Under the pieces are notes generated by a model. It worked only from the letters and a program-made list of their open reading frames with translations. It was not told the origin of the DNA and did not search any database. Position numbers and translations under genes: made by a program. This document shows positions 23,986-36,200 of a stretch of DNA of 64,000 bases, piece by piece. Source of the DNA: Elmis aenea (taxonomy: Eukaryota > Arthropoda > Insecta > Coleoptera > Elmidae); contig OX393581.1 in NCBI GenBank assembly GCA_947652605.1, forward strand, positions 24,608,788-24,672,787, written 5' to 3'. Position 1 is the first letter of the stretch, and each line of letters opens with the position of its first letter.

Positions 23986-23987
23986 TT

Positions 23988-24590
23988 AATATAACAAAGA
24001 CAAAGGTTATGGTTATAGCGAAAAATCATGAACCAGCTACAATTATGCTAGACCAAAAAAGATAGAGCTGATAGCAAATTTTAAATATTTAGGAACAATA
24101 ATGCAGAAAATGGTAGTGGAGGAAGATCTGAATAACAGAATAGCGGCAGCGACGAAATTTTACTACTCAAAAATAAAAACAAAGAATACAGGTACAGGAA
24201 ATGAGATTTCTCAGAAGAATAGAGGGATGTAGACTGATCGATAAAATCTGTAACGAAAAAAATTCGAAATAACCTATGAGTAACAGATATTAAGAAAAAG
24301 ATGGAGACGAATCAATTAAGATGGCTCGAACATCTACTACGCATGCCAGAAAGTAGATACGCGAAAATAGGATGGAAAATGCAGATAGAGGGAAAAAGAA
24401 ATAGAGGAAGACCAAAAATAAAATGGGAAAAAGAAGTGAGGCAGAGACTAGAAGAAAAAGGAGTCAGCTGGAGAAATGTGCCACAATTAGCTAACGATAG
24501 GCAGGAGTGGAGAAACATAACACAGAAATAGAAAAGCATACCTCGACACCGAAAGGTACAAGAGGAACCGATTAAGAAGAAGATTTGAAC
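23988..24590 (+). pseudogene. 5'-truncated copy of the 31159 LINE
   Basis: Nearly the same sequence as 32489-33200 of the LINE at 31159-33212, starting at ATTAATATAACAAAGACAAAG. About 115 bp corresponding to 32674-32789 is missing; ACTAC/ACTAAC words sit at the junction. The last 76 codons (24301-24531) read METNQLRWLEHLLRMPES and then RGRPKIKWEKEVRQRLEEK, the intact C-terminal domain. The same 3' end follows (CCTCGACACCGAAAGGTACA and an AAGAAGAAG tail). The likeness implies recent activity of this family. No target duplication was identified. Confidence 0.88.
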
Positions 24591-24599
24591 CATCCTCGT

Positions 24600-26910
24600 T
24601 TTATTTAAATGTAGCTCAGTTTTACCTACATACAATTTAGTATTGTAAAATCACCACGAAATAAAAAATTACACAAATATTCGAGGAATGGCGGCCAATT
24701 GTTGTACAATAGTATAGATCGCATTGTATCTAGTACATAGCTATAGGTAATTCCAAAAAATTACGCCACTTCCGGGCCAAATAAACCCCTTGTACCCCAC
24801 TACCCCGTTATACTTCATGTTCTACTACTGCAGGAACTTTTTTACCAATAATTCAAAAACAATATTTTGGCTTTATAGTCTGTTAATGTTAATATTTTAA
24901 ACAATACTAAGGCATTACATAACGACTACCAGTGTATTTAAAAAACGAATAAAAATATTTTTACAACTCCATAAGGTTTTTAAAAATTTACCAAACTCTC
25001 TACCCTTTTTTTCGTTAAAAATTTAAAAAATCTACTTTATATTATTGGCTTTACTGTGTGCATTTTAAGTAACTGTTAAGCCGATTGCAATATATTCGAA
25101 ATTTTGTCAAAAACAAATCTCTTAATTGTGTGTGTACCTTACACATAGATATGGAAATTCTTTTAAAGAAATTGAATCACTGTAACAAAATTCGGTGAGC
25201 TTTCTGAACGCATTGCTGTGATGACACTTTTAAATGATTTTTGTTGTGGTATATACACAACAGATTGCAAAATCTAGTTTTGATACCACATTCGGTAACG
25301 ACAGAAACAAAGGGCCAAACTTTACTAATGGACTACTCAGACAGCTTAACTTCTACTGCGGACTTTTAAAACACCTCTAAACTTATTATTAAGTGTAAAC
25401 CTCATTTTAAAAAAGTATTGGACATCTAACGGCAAAAAATATTTAGTTTTTTTCTCTATATTTATATTGGTATTAATAAGTTCTTATAGTAAAAAAAATA
25501 TGAGGATTTTTAATATAACAGTAAATCACTTGCAGTGTTACTGGTGTTATAGTCATAAGTTATATGAGGTAAGTTTTGGTACAAGCGGTCAGTTTGTGTA
25601 TACGAGTGTAATTGATCTCCGGAAGTCGAGTATGGACTGAAATACGAGACCAAACAACTGAAGAAAACTCGACAACGATTTACGAAAGCACACGCCAGCG
25701 CATAAGTTTTCTTAGACCATGACCTAGCCTATCTTCGATCCTGTAAACTTGTCCTTTGTGAGTTAGTTATCCTTGAGGTTCACTATATTACTATGAAAAT
25801 TAATTATTTCGTGTCAATTAAAAATAATGTTTCTAAAGGTAGTACTACTCTATTGATATTGTGAATTTAATTTTTCCTTAGTAAAAATTTAAAACTTTTG
25901 TCTGAGAAGTGGATGGGAAACACGGCATGCATCAGTTGTTTTTATTAATTTATGTAATACCAAGAAAATGCGCAATATAAACCTATAAACGTTAACTGTA
26001 AAAAAAAAGATTGTAGCATATCGAGAAATACTACTCGTGAAATTCAGAAAGCTATAATTTTTGTCTTGTTTTGATCGACAACATGTGTATTACGCAAATA
26101 GAATTTTTTTTTAAGTCAGAAATTGGGCTAAAACTGCAATCGATTAATTAGTGCTTTTGGTTGAATTCTGGCGATATTTGTACTTTTCGTCATGCTTCTG
26201 GTAAAAGGTAAAGATAAATGTATAGAGCGCCACCTAGTTTAGTATAGCTATGCAACATTGTAAGCATTGAGAGAAACCACTTTGGAAACATACAGGTCCC
26301 CTCAATAGCCTAACGACCCACATTATAGTAAGAGTACATTTAATGAAGGTATCTTCTATGTAACTAGAGATGTCTCTCTATATGGTAAATTATTTTTTCT
26401 GCAAGGTTGTAATACACAGTAAAAAAGGAAAATAGTAACCGTAAAAATTTAGCGCATTTATCAACTTGCCTTAAATTTACGATGATTGAAATAAGAACAT
26501 ACAATAAATATATAAAGTTATAAATAAGCGAAAAAGCAATACCAGATTCATTTTCTTAATGTAAACAAAATTGTTATTATTATTTATAAATAAATACTCG
26601 TCGTATCTAAACGCAATTTTTGTGAACAACATACAGATTAAAACAGCAAAAATTTAAAGCTTACATTTTGTAAAGAACAAACACACATAAAAATGGATGA
26701 AACACAAAAAAAAACTCAAATTTGCTGTTAGATTCGCAACAAACTTTTAGTTTTATAATTAAAGCAAACATTTTTCTAAATAATCCCAATTTATTATTAA
26801 ATTTTTGGAAAGTATAGTAATATTTGTTATTTATCATGGCTATAAACATAACTAATTATAACTTGATTTGCAAAAGAATGTCAATGATATTTGTCGTTGC
26901 TCGTTGATTA
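24600..26910. other. Intergenic stretch without recognised feature
   Basis: No element ends or coding motifs were recognised. The 62-codon minus-strand frame at 26661-26849 shows nothing familiar. Confidence 0.45.
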
Positions 26911-27054
26911 CATAAAACGAAACAGGGCCGTCCGTGGCTAGAGCATTTGGCACCAAGGGCAAACTTAAATACGGCGTATTTTGGATAAGCCTTCATAAGT
27001 CTAATAAAAATTTAAAAAAACTATTAGAAACACTTTTTGTTAATACAATGCATA

Positions 27055-27707
27055 TAGGGCATCCAAAATTACCAAAATTTTCTTTTACCGATAAACGCTA
27101 AATATTTTAAGTAAACCCCGGTTAACTGATAAATTACCGGTAATTTTCTTTGATTGAAAATTTCCTGTGATAGTACTACTACTTATTAGCAAGCAATATT
27201 TTTATAGTAGGTATGTGCATAGGGATAATTAACAATAACCTATTAAGTTTTAATAAAGCTATAGCAAAAAAAACAATAAACTACCATTATTTCCTAATAA
27301 ACAAAGCAAAATTCATTCAAAGAGATAATTAACAATAACAAATACGAAATAAGTTTAATTAATTAACAAAACAATAATCAATTTTTAATGTAACAGAACA
27401 GACTCTGCAAAACACTTTTTAAAATAGTCAGATCCGGTTCTTTCTGAGAATCAAAGTTTGCACGCAGTAGACAAATTGTATCTAATGTCTTATCACTCAG
27501 ACTTGTTCGAATTTTTGTACATATTGCCCGATTGCCCCTGCAGAAAAAAAAGGCTCTTTCTGCCTCGGCACTCGTGGATTTCACTGCGAGAAGGTGATTG
27601 TAAATTACCAAAATCACAGGTTTTGTTGTAAAAATTTAATTTCGGTAATCATATTGACCTGTAAAACCGGTTAACCGATTAACCGTTTACGGGTAATGGA
27701 ACCCCTA
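27055..27707. mobile_element. Inner hAT derivative (TAGGG ends)
   Basis: The ends are TAGGGCATCCAAAATTACC (27055) and the inverse of TAGGGGTTCCATTACCC (27707). The 8-bp duplication AATGCATA is perfect (27047-27054 and 27708-27715). Subterminal GGTAATT and CCGGTTAAC words are present near both ends. It carries the C-terminal part of its transposase on the minus strand and has lost the rest. Confidence 0.88.
27378..27617 (-). pseudogene. hAT transposase dimerisation domain (hATC)
   Basis: A 79-codon frame. LLAVKSTSAEAERAFFFCRG and the following KIRTSLSDKTLDTICLLRAN show the classic hATC pattern, 'S-A-x-x-E-R-x-F-S-x-x-G' followed by 'K-x-R-x-x-L-s-d-x-x-l-d-x-l-x-F-L-R-x-N'. In full transposases this helical region at the C-terminus mediates multimer formation. 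The BED zinc finger and the RNase H-like catalytic core are absent from the 653-bp element. It might be expressed as a dimerisation fragment only if a promoter were supplied; no evidence for that is visible. Confidence 0.85.
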
Positions 27708-27811
27708 AATGCATATTACATTTTAATAAAACAGGAATTTTGGGCCACATCATCTCAGCACCTAGGCACGTGCCCCCTCTATCCCTATCATTTCACGGCC
27801 CTGCAATGAAA

Positions 27812-28670
27812 TAAATATTTCTAAAACGATTTTCAAACAGTTCATGAACAAAATTTATAGCAACTTTTTTTTATGCAGGTGAAGGTATAGCCTATGCCTA
27901 TAAAATACAAGAACTAATTTATCATTATCACTTGATTTATAAAAATGTTTAACAGAATTTCCAATTCCAACCGAAATTTAGACCATTTCTTCTAAAGTTC
28001 TAGCAAACACTTAAAATTATGCAATATTTCAAAACCAACAATAAAATTGCTTAAGTTACAGAAGCAAACTTGTAAACATTTAATTATCATATTTTTTTAG
28101 CGAACACGTCTTTAATGTTACCAATGTGAAATTAAAAATATTTACGTCGTAATAAATTATCCCAACTTGATATTTTACAACGCATAAAAAACAAATTTCT
28201 AATGTATAAAAAGTTTAAAAAGATAAAATTTTAACTACAGTAGCAAGTTTAATAAATCCAGTTGGTTACACAAAAATTGTAGTTATAAAACAAAGTTAAA
28301 TATCAGTATTAGAGTTTTATAGGTTTGTTGACATTATGTGTGTTTTTTTTTTATGTTCAACGGTAATTTATTATTTTATTGCATAGAGCATTCATGCGTT
28401 TTATTATTTCATGTTTCGTGATGGGGTTCCCAACAGGAAATTCTCCTAATTGCTTTATCCAGATTGAGTCTGTCATTTCAGCGCGACTAAAACTTAATCC
28501 AGTCAAAAGTTATAGCACATTAAAGGAGTTTGCTACTAAGAGCTGCGAAACAGAAGTTTTTGTTTTTCTTCATCGTAATATTTTACAATAATTATATTTT
28601 GTACAGGTAAAATATCTTAATAATTTTGTCTGTGAGTTTTTGTTTTACATATATCATTTTTCCCAAAAAA
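27812..28670. other. Intergenic stretch without recognised feature
   Basis: No element ends were recognised. A 70-codon frame at 28379-28591 has no known motif. Confidence 0.45.
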
Positions 28671-28909
28671 TATTGAGGTTGCAACATTAAATTTGTCCCG
28701 TTTTTTCTCTTAATGATGAAACATTTGAAAGGTGACATTTGAGTCATTTTAATGGAATTTTGTTGTCATCAGTAAACCTCGGCGTTTTTCTTTTGTGAAA
28801 CTTTAAACATCACTGAAAATAAAGAACATTTTCTTTTAACCGAAAAGGCAAAAACGCCCAACAACTTTCTGAAAAAATTTGTGCCGTATATAAAGCCGAT
28901 GCTGTAGAT

Positions 28910-29887
28910 CAGCGGTTTTAACCTTTTTTCTTGGCGTACCCCCTAACGTACTAACTATTTCTCAAGTACCCCTTAAGATTGTTTTATAATATTAGCATAA
29001 GCCTTAATATTGCAAAATTTCAAAAATATACATATTAATAATAGTCGGGTTATTTTACAAACATAACAATAAAATTGGCAATAAATAGATATTTTTAATT
29101 TTTGGGTAACTGATATCAAAAAATGTGTAATAAAATTATACATAAAAACATTAACAATAAACGTATTCATAAAATGAACAGAATATAGTTTCTTTGGTAA
29201 ATCAAATGAGGAAATTCTTAAAATATTTAGGTAGAAAAACAAAAGCAAAATAAAAACACATAAATATTTCTTTGGTAAACGAAATCACAAATAGCCGATA
29301 ATATATGGATAATTAGAATAATAAAGTTAATGAGATACTTGTGTTAAAGTTTCGGCGATTTTTGCAAAATTTGGTTTCCACGAAGTTAACGCAACGAATA
29401 TCTACTGAAAAGTCAAGCCTATTTCTTTTTTTGGTTTTCGTGTCGTAACATTTGGCAAAGCCACCCTAGCACAAGTACGTGGTTGTAAAATGCAAAAGCT
29501 TTTCTTCTGCTTTATCGGCTATATTTGGAAAAGTTTGCAATAGACAAATCCAAAATGATGATAAAGATGCACAATAAATGTTTTCTTGGTTTGTCATATT
29601 ACAAGAAATATCAATTAGTTCCCCCTCTTCATTTGTAGTTATGAAAGAATTATTTCGTGTTTAAAAAAAAGGGTTAGCTATCCACCTGTAATTTTCAATT
29701 TCTGTATCGTCAGGAAATTATTTTGCTATATTTTTACTAAATAATAACTAGTTATTTTTTGAAAAAAAAAAACAAATGAAATTCGCTATTTCATATTGAA
29801 AGCCAGGCGTACCTTCTGGCAGTCTGGCACAACCCCGCGTACCCCTAGGGGTACATGTACCCATGTACCGCCGGTTGAAAACCACTG
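28910..29887. mobile_element. hAT MITE inside the mariner
   Basis: The ends CAGCGGTTTTAACC (28910) and GGTTGAAAACCACTG (29887) form a hAT-type inverted repeat. The flanks CTGTAGAT (28902-28909) and CTTTAGAT (29888-29895) agree at 7 of 8 positions. GTACCCC words occur near both ends. No transposase motif was read inside; the 91-codon frame 28973-29248 on the minus strand is not recognised. It interrupts the mariner gene near its N-terminal coding part. Confidence 0.85.
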
Positions 29888-30135
29888 CTTTAGATGATTC
29901 AATTTGCAGGAAGTGTTTAGGAGATTTAGAAAAGTAAATTTTGATGTCAAAGTCTACCTCGCGCCGAACGACCAGTCGCTACCGAAGTGGATAAATTAAG
30001 ACCATGGCTTGTAACAACCGTCATCTGAACACGTAAGATTGATCTGGATTGATCAGGTATTAAACGTCACTGCCACTTCTGTTTCGGGCCATTTACGAAA
30101 GTCTGGGATGATCACGAAGCTCGATACTTGGTTGG

Positions 30136-30761
30136 GTGCCACATCAATTGAATGATAAAAATTTAATGAACCGAATTTCTGGTAATGAAAAAGAGTATTT
30201 TCTCAGAAAATTTAGCACTGACGATAAAAAGTGGATCCAGTACAACAACGTTAGTTGCAAAATGTCATGGTCGAAACAAGGTGAGCTAGCACAAACGGTT
30301 GCAAAAGCTGGATTGCACCCAAAGAATATTATGCTGTGTATCTGGTAGGATTGGAAAAGTTTTGTGTTCTACGAGCTGCTGCCCCAAACTAAACTATAAA
30401 TTCCACCAAGTACTGCTCACAATTAACCAAACTTAAAAAAGCAATTGACAGGAAGAGGCCTGAGTTGGCCAATGGAAAGGGCACTGTGTTCTACCATGGC
30501 AATGCCAGATCACATGCTTCTATATGGTATATGGACACTTGGCAAATATTGTTGCAACTCGCCTGGGATGTTTTAGTGCATCCACTATATAGTCCGGATA
30601 TTGCACCTTCAGACTATCATTTGTTTGGAGCTCTGCAGAACTTTCTAAATGGTGTAAATTTACAACATTTTGAACTCTTGCTAAAACCACTGGATCAGAT
30701 TTTCGCTAACAAGTCGCAGGAATTCTACAAGAGAGGAATCTTTCAGCTGCCAGAAAGATGA
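30136..30761 (+). pseudogene. Mariner transposase, C-terminal two thirds
   Basis: The 30136-30348 frame reads VPHQLNDKNLMNRIS in context, then DKKWIQYNN (region of the first catalytic Asp), SWSKQGELAQTVAKAGLHPK and NIMLCIW before a stop. Two frames later, 30465-30761 reads HGNARSHAS, where active mariners have HDN: the second catalytic Asp is Gly here. HPLYSPDIAPSDYHLF follows, with the third Asp of the D,D34D triad kept, then FANKSQEFYKRGI near the end. Earlier pieces lie at about 28815-28909 and 29896-30135. In live elements this enzyme cuts and rejoins mariner ends at TA. This copy cannot be catalytic. Confidence 0.88.
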
Positions 30762-31158
30762 AAGAAGGTCATCAATCAAAGTGCACATATGTGATTGATT
30801 AAACTCATTTCAAGATTTATAAATAAACGATATTAAAAACACTAGTAAAACGGGACTAATTTATGTTACAACCCAAATAACACATCTAGTTAGGAGTCTC
30901 GTAACAAAAGCAACGATGTTCAATATAAAATATTACGTTTGATAAGTGAAGTTTCTTACTTATAAAATACAAGTTTAATTAAAAATATGCTACATGTATC
31001 TACGAAAAACAACTTATTTTTAAAAAAAATCTATACCTATCCTGAGACCATCCTCTCTTTGTGAGCAAATTATTTCCTTACATCGACCTTGTTACAGTTT
31101 TTTTTTTTTTTTAATAAAATAGAATAGAATAAAAGTAATTTTCAAATTAAGAGTATAT

Positions 31159-33212
31159 CTCAAGTCTGCCGAAAGGGCATGTGGGACAATGAAACAGGGT
31201 AATAGTAATAATAGGAAACAAACGGCCTGGTGGACCGAAGAAGTCAAAAGAGAAGTGAAGGAAAAGAAAAGACTATGGAAAAAATACCTGACAACAAGCA
31301 AACCAACAGATTACGAACAATATAAACAACAAAGAGAAAAGGCGAAACGGACTGTGCTAGAAGCAAAAGCAAAGACTTGGGAGGACTTTGGGAAAAGAAT
31401 GGAAGAACATTATGCGAGCAATCAAAAACTCTTCTACAAGGTATTAAAAAACCTAAAACAAGATAAAAACCATACATTAAAGCAAATAATGGATAAACAG
31501 GGAAAAATACTGACAACAGAAAAAGAAATTATCGAAAGATGGGGTAATTATTTTAAGGAGTTATTGGAAAGTGATAACACAATGAATGACGAGGAAGAAG
31601 AACAAGGACAGGAGGAATACGAAACAATTGAACAAGAATATGAACAAGAAATAACCGAGGATGAGTTGGATAGAGCGATTCATAAAATGAAAATTGGAAA
31701 AGCAGCAGGGCATGATGGCGTTTTACCTGAAATAATTAAGTACATGGGAGTAGAGGGTAAGAAAATGCTGTTAAGAATAGTAAATAAAGCTTGGCAGGAA
31801 AAAGATATTCCAAAGGACTGGGAGGTATCTGTTATATTACCGATATTCAAGACTGGCGACAGCAAAAATTGCGAAAACTATAGAGGTATATCTCTACTTA
31901 GTGTAGTAGAAAAATTATATGAAAGAATATTGGAGGAGAGATTAAGAAAACATTTCGAAAGTAATTTGGAAGAGGCGCAATGCGGATTTAGACCGGGGAG
32001 AAGCACGCAAGATCTAATTTTTACGTTAAGACAGTTAAGTGAAAAAACAATGGAACATTCAAAGATGGTGTATTTGTGCTTTATCGATCTTTCTAAAGCC
32101 TTCGATAGAGTGCCAAGAGAAAAGATCTGGAAGATATTGAAACAAAGTAGAGTTCGAGAAGGATTATTAAACGCCATCAAGAGTTTATATAAGAGCAGTA
32201 GAAATTATGTGCGAACCCACAACAGCAGTTCCCAGGAATTTATAACAACAGTGGGAGTAAGACAAGGAGGCACATTAAGTCCTCTGCTCTTTATAATTCT
32301 TATGGATAAAATTATTAAAGAATGTAAGCAAAACACAAAGAAAGCCTACTGGGGTTGGAATAAACTAAAACCAATATCCTTAACAGAATTAGCCTTTGCA
32401 GATGATGTGGTGTTATTAGCTAAAAGCGAAAAGGACTTGCAATTTAATCTAGGCGTATGGGCAGATACATTAAGCAGATATAATATGAATATTAATATAA
32501 CAAAGACAAAGGTTATGGTTATAGCGAAAAATCATGAACCAGCTACAATAATGCTAGACCAAAAAAAGATAGAACAGGTAGCAAGTTTTAAATATTTAGG
32601 AACAATAATTGCAGAAAATGGTAAATTGGAGGAAGATCTGAATAACAGAATAGCGGCAGCGACGAAATTTTACTACGCCACAAATAAATGTTTGATAAGT
32701 AAGAAGGAAATATCAAAAGAGACGAAGACGCGAGTTTTTAATGCAGTGTACGTACCCATCCTCACGTACAGTTCAGAAACTTGGACACTAACTCAAAAAC
32801 AAAAACAAAGAATACAGGTACAGGAAATGAGATTTTTGAGAAGAATAGAGGGATGTAGACTGATCGATAAAATCAGTAACGAAAAAATCCGAAATAAACT
32901 TGGAGTAACAGATATTAAGAAAAAGATGGAGACGAATCAATTACGATGGCTGGGGCATTTACTACGCATGCCAGAAAGTAGATACGCGAAAATAGGATGG
33001 AAAATGCAGATAGAGGGAAAAAGAGCTAGAGGAAGGCCAAGAATAAAATGGGAAAAAGAAGTGAGGAAGAGACTAGAAGGAAAAGGAGTCAGCTGGAAAG
33101 ATGTGCCACAATTAGCCAACGATAGGAAGGAGTGGAGAAAGATAATACAGTAACAGAAAAGCAACCTCGACACCGAAAGGTACAAGAGGAAACGATTAAG
33201 AAGAAGAAGAAG
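31159..33212 (+). mobile_element. 5'-truncated RTE-like LINE, young insertion
   Basis: It starts in mid-protein at 31159 and ends with a fixed 3' sequence (CCTCGACACCGAAAGGTACA, then an AAGAAGAAGAAG tail). Identical 10-bp flanks AAGAGTATAT lie at 31149-31158 and 33213-33222 and fit a target-primed insertion. The coding frame is open to its end and the 3' end matches the truncated copy at 23988-24590. The endonuclease and any ORF1 are missing, so it cannot move on its own, although its RT is complete. Confidence 0.85.
31189..33153 (+). CDS. LINE reverse transcriptase (endonuclease missing)
   Basis: A 654-codon uninterrupted frame; coding homology continues upstream of the first Met to 31159, so that start is not the native one. 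In order: a lysine-rich linker (TAWWTEEVKREVKEKKRLW), RT fingers (IFKTGDSKNCENYRGISLL, CGFRPGRSTQDLIFTLRQ), motif A FIDLSKAFDRV (about residue 298), motif B GVRQGGTLSPLLF (about 356), motif C AFADDVVLLA (about 402, catalytic Asp pair), FKYLGTII, and LTYSSETWTL. It ends with the domain RWLGHLLRMPES and RGRPRIKWEKEVRKRL. It would copy its own RNA at a nicked target, but the nicking domain is lost. All catalytic residues are present. RTE-like clade by C-terminal and 3'-tail type. Confidence 0.9.
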   Translation: MKQGNSNNRKQTAWWTEEVKREVKEKKRLWKKYLTTSKPTDYEQYKQQREKAKRTVLEAKAKTWEDFGKRMEEHYASNQKLFYKVLKNLKQDKNHTLKQIMDKQGKILTTEKEIIERWGNYFKELLESDNTMNDEEEEQGQEEYETIEQEYEQEITEDELDRAIHKMKIGKAAGHDGVLPEIIKYMGVEGKKMLLRIVNKAWQEKDIPKDWEVSVILPIFKTGDSKNCENYRGISLLSVVEKLYERILEERLRKHFESNLEEAQCGFRPGRSTQDLIFTLRQLSEKTMEHSKMVYLCFIDLSKAFDRVPREKIWKILKQSRVREGLLNAIKSLYKSSRNYVRTHNSSSQEFITTVGVRQGGTLSPLLFIILMDKIIKECKQNTKKAYWGWNKLKPISLTELAFADDVVLLAKSEKDLQFNLGVWADTLSRYNMNINITKTKVMVIAKNHEPATIMLDQKKIEQVASFKYLGTIIAENGKLEEDLNNRIAAATKFYYATNKCLISKKEISKETKTRVFNAVYVPILTYSSETWTLTQKQKQRIQVQEMRFLRRIEGCRLIDKISNEKIRNKLGVTDIKKKMETNQLRWLGHLLRMPESRYAKIGWKMQIEGKRARGRPRIKWEKEVRKRLEGKGVSWKDVPQLANDRKEWRKIIQ

Positions 33213-33222
33213 AAGAGTATAT

Positions 33223-36200
33223 GTTTAGTTTATATTTAAAATAAATCACTTAGGTAGTTAAAACATTTAAGGCAATATTTTTTTTGTTTATTGTCGCTAA
33301 AATTTCACAATACAAGATAAGCTTATTTTTTACAGCTTGTTGAATATTCTTACACATAATACAACGAAAAAGCCGTGGTATTTTCCCATACTCTTAGCTT
33401 CATTCAATACTCATTCATTTGAAGTTTAATTTGAATGTGGGAATTACTTATATTTTACCATAGAAGCGCATTTCCAATTGATTAAGTGCTTAAAAAGCTA
33501 TGCTTGTGTGGGTTTAGACCAAACAACTCCTAAAGAGACTTCTTTATTTGCAAGCATTCACTAATGCATGGTCGCATCTGCTGATGTTTGAAAGAAACAA
33601 AGCACCAAATTAAGTGAAAAAATCAGTAGACGAAAAATTGATTTGTTTATCAAAACGGAACTCAACAATACGCCTAGAGGATGGAATAGGCTGTACCATA
33701 ACGATAAACTTAACTTTTGATTGAAAACATAAGGTGAGAAGTCACATTTGCCATCATTGTTCAAACTACGTTCTAACAAATGTTTGATTTAAAAGTTTGA
33801 ACAATCTTAATTGTTGTCTAGTACAGCATTTTGAAAAAAGCAGGCGACATACTTTGTACATGAATATGTCAGACTTAAAGGCGATTAAACGTGTTGTTTA
33901 CTTCATCGTTTACAAATGTGTGTTTTAGATAATAACTGCTTACTTAATCAATTAACTTTACTTAAAAAAAAAGGTTTAGAAAAGAAAGGGTATATACCTT
34001 CTCATAGGTACCTATAAGGCAGAAGTGAAGTTGATGTTCAAAGGAAAGAGCAACAATAAAGATTGCGCTGATAATTTTTGCGTGTAGTGAATTGTTTGTA
34101 AATGAATATTAAAATCTCATTATTGAATAAACCAAACCTTACTATTTACTCGTATGTCTGCTTACTATACGTCGTTCTCTGTGAGAAACGTGAGATGCAG
34201 GGATTAATGCTACATCACCGCGGGGGTCCCCCCATTCGGACGGTACAGTTCATCATTATTACGTATTTATTTTGTTTTTGGTCGCTTCAACAATGGATGT
34301 AACAACGAAACGTTGGCCCTTCTTGTTATCGTGCGACTGTCCCTTGTTATGGCGCGTGCCAACTGTTTTAGACCCTGCATGTAGTGTTTTAATCCCAGTC
34401 CCGAAATAAACATCTTTTCTCTTCTGTTCGAATACGTTTAAGAATGGGACGAAGGGAGATGAAGTTAGCTGTGACCATTAACCATGTTTTTACTGACTTA
34501 ATGTATCTGCATACGTGTGACTCTTCTTTTATATCATAATATCCGCCGTGGGTCGTGTTCGTTTACTATTTATTTTCGATTAGAAGGGTGATGCTGGGAT
34601 TATTTGGAACAAATTTCGTACAAAACAGATTTGGGTCGGATATATTTTCGACTACAGCTTTGAAAATGGACTCTTACTGTTAAAATAAGCAATAATACCG
34701 TTGGTATAATTTGTAGGAACACTTGAAATTTTTCAACATACGTTGAAAGAAAACTATATGACCACAATTTGATAATTATGTCGTTTTGAATAAATCAAAA
34801 TCAATGAACTTTAATAAGCTTGCAGTCATTACTGAAAATATAATGTTTTTATCAATGTAGGTTAACTTCTTTTGCTGGAAGCGACAAAATAATGGTCAAA
34901 TATTTTCCAGTCCATGGCACAGCTTTCTAACGTGATGATCCCGATGTATCCCTGTTGTCACGTAGTTATCCTAATTTACCGGTAGGGTGTCACGAAGCAC
35001 AGGTGGTTCATTTCTTCTGTAATGAGGGGATTAACAAGACTTTTACACATGTCGGTTGTATACAAATAACGTTTTTATGGTAGGAAATAATTTTTAGAAG
35101 TTACTATGACACTTAATCTACCCGTTTATTTATGATAAGGAAACGTATTTGCCTTGCAAACATTTTTTTTCTTCCCTGACAAATATTCACCAAAAAACAT
35201 TAAGTAAAACTTGCAAGAAATGATTGCTTTATTGGTGATCAAGAGCTTTTTTTTCTCATTGTAGAAATTCATAGTCTTTTACACAGAAAAATTTGCAATT
35301 ATCACCGATCATCTTGTAATTGTAAATATTTGTTTTTAACAACTATACAATGTAATAATTAAAATCCAAGATCAATTTACCCAAATTATTTCTTTGGAAT
35401 AAGTCGACTCAATAGTAACAGAAATATAAAATCTTTTTTTTTATTATAAACAATGAATTACTGCAATGTGAGTGATTTTTAATGGATAAATTTGAGCAAA
35501 AAACACTATTTTTCAAAAAATACTCTAAGCTTACACATAGGTATATTGAGCTTAATCGTATCAAATTATTCCAATAAACGCGTTTATTGTAAGATTATTG
35601 CAGGTTTTTTTTATAATTTTTCGGTTTATTTTTAATTAGACACAAAACGAGTTAGTGGCAAAAGCAATTAAAAATAACAACTGCAAAAGTGTATACAAAA
35701 TTCTCTAATGATCGCTGAATGCGTCCATTCTCTTTCCTTTATTTAGCAACACGAAAAAATAGCCGTCAGCAATATAAAGTCGAGCGAAACTCAGCTCAAC
35801 TTTTATCTGCCATAAGGGCTCGATTTTTTCGAGGATTTTTGCGGTAATGTTGTATACATGTCCACACTCAGTGTTTCCAACCCTTAGAGGACAGTAATTG
35901 ATTCAATAAGAGTAAAACACGTGCGAACCGCCCAGACAAAACAAATACACTGATATAACGAATGTGACAAAGAATAAAAATAACAGTTACTGTACAATAA
36001 ACTTCAAATACAGTCAAGACACGAATTGAGTTGGATTCATAGTTTTCATCAATAAAAATTGTTTAAATCTATAAGTTGTTTACTACTTATAACAAACTTT
36101 ACTTACTTAACTCTACTACTTCAAGAGTACCTATCCAAACGATATCGAAATATAGTTCAAAGACGTAAATATACCTATGCCCGTTTGTGTATCAATAAAT

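Larger units (their letters stand above)
26923..27803. mobile_element. Outer hAT derivative with a nested hAT
   Basis: The ends CAGGGCCGTCCGTGG (26923) and TTTCACGGCCCTG (27803) form a hAT-type inverted repeat. The flanks AAACGAAA (26915-26922) and CAATGAAA (27804-27811) agree at 6 of 8 positions. The element's own sequence is only about 220 bp; the rest is the inserted hAT at 27055-27707. No coding of its own. Confidence 0.75.
28673..30877 (+). mobile_element. Mariner-family transposon, inactive
   Basis: Terminal inverted repeats start TTGAGGTTGCAACATTAAAT (28673) and, inverted at the right, TTTGGGTTGTAACATAAATT (30877); they share the GTCCCGTTTT word about 20 bp in. TA flanks both sides (28671-28672 and 30878-30879). 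Without the 978-bp hAT insert the element is about 1.2 kb, the usual mariner size. The single transposase gene on the plus strand is broken by stops, frameshifts and the insert. Confidence 0.88.

Noticed and set aside
24312..24635. 107-codon minus-strand frame with Cys and Leu
   Set aside because: Antisense shadow of the LINE C-terminal domain; the same pattern appears at 32937-33185 opposite the intact LINE.
34200..34440. GC-richer patch as a CpG-island promoter
   Set aside because: The patch is short, no coding exon follows, and the surrounding sequence gives no support.
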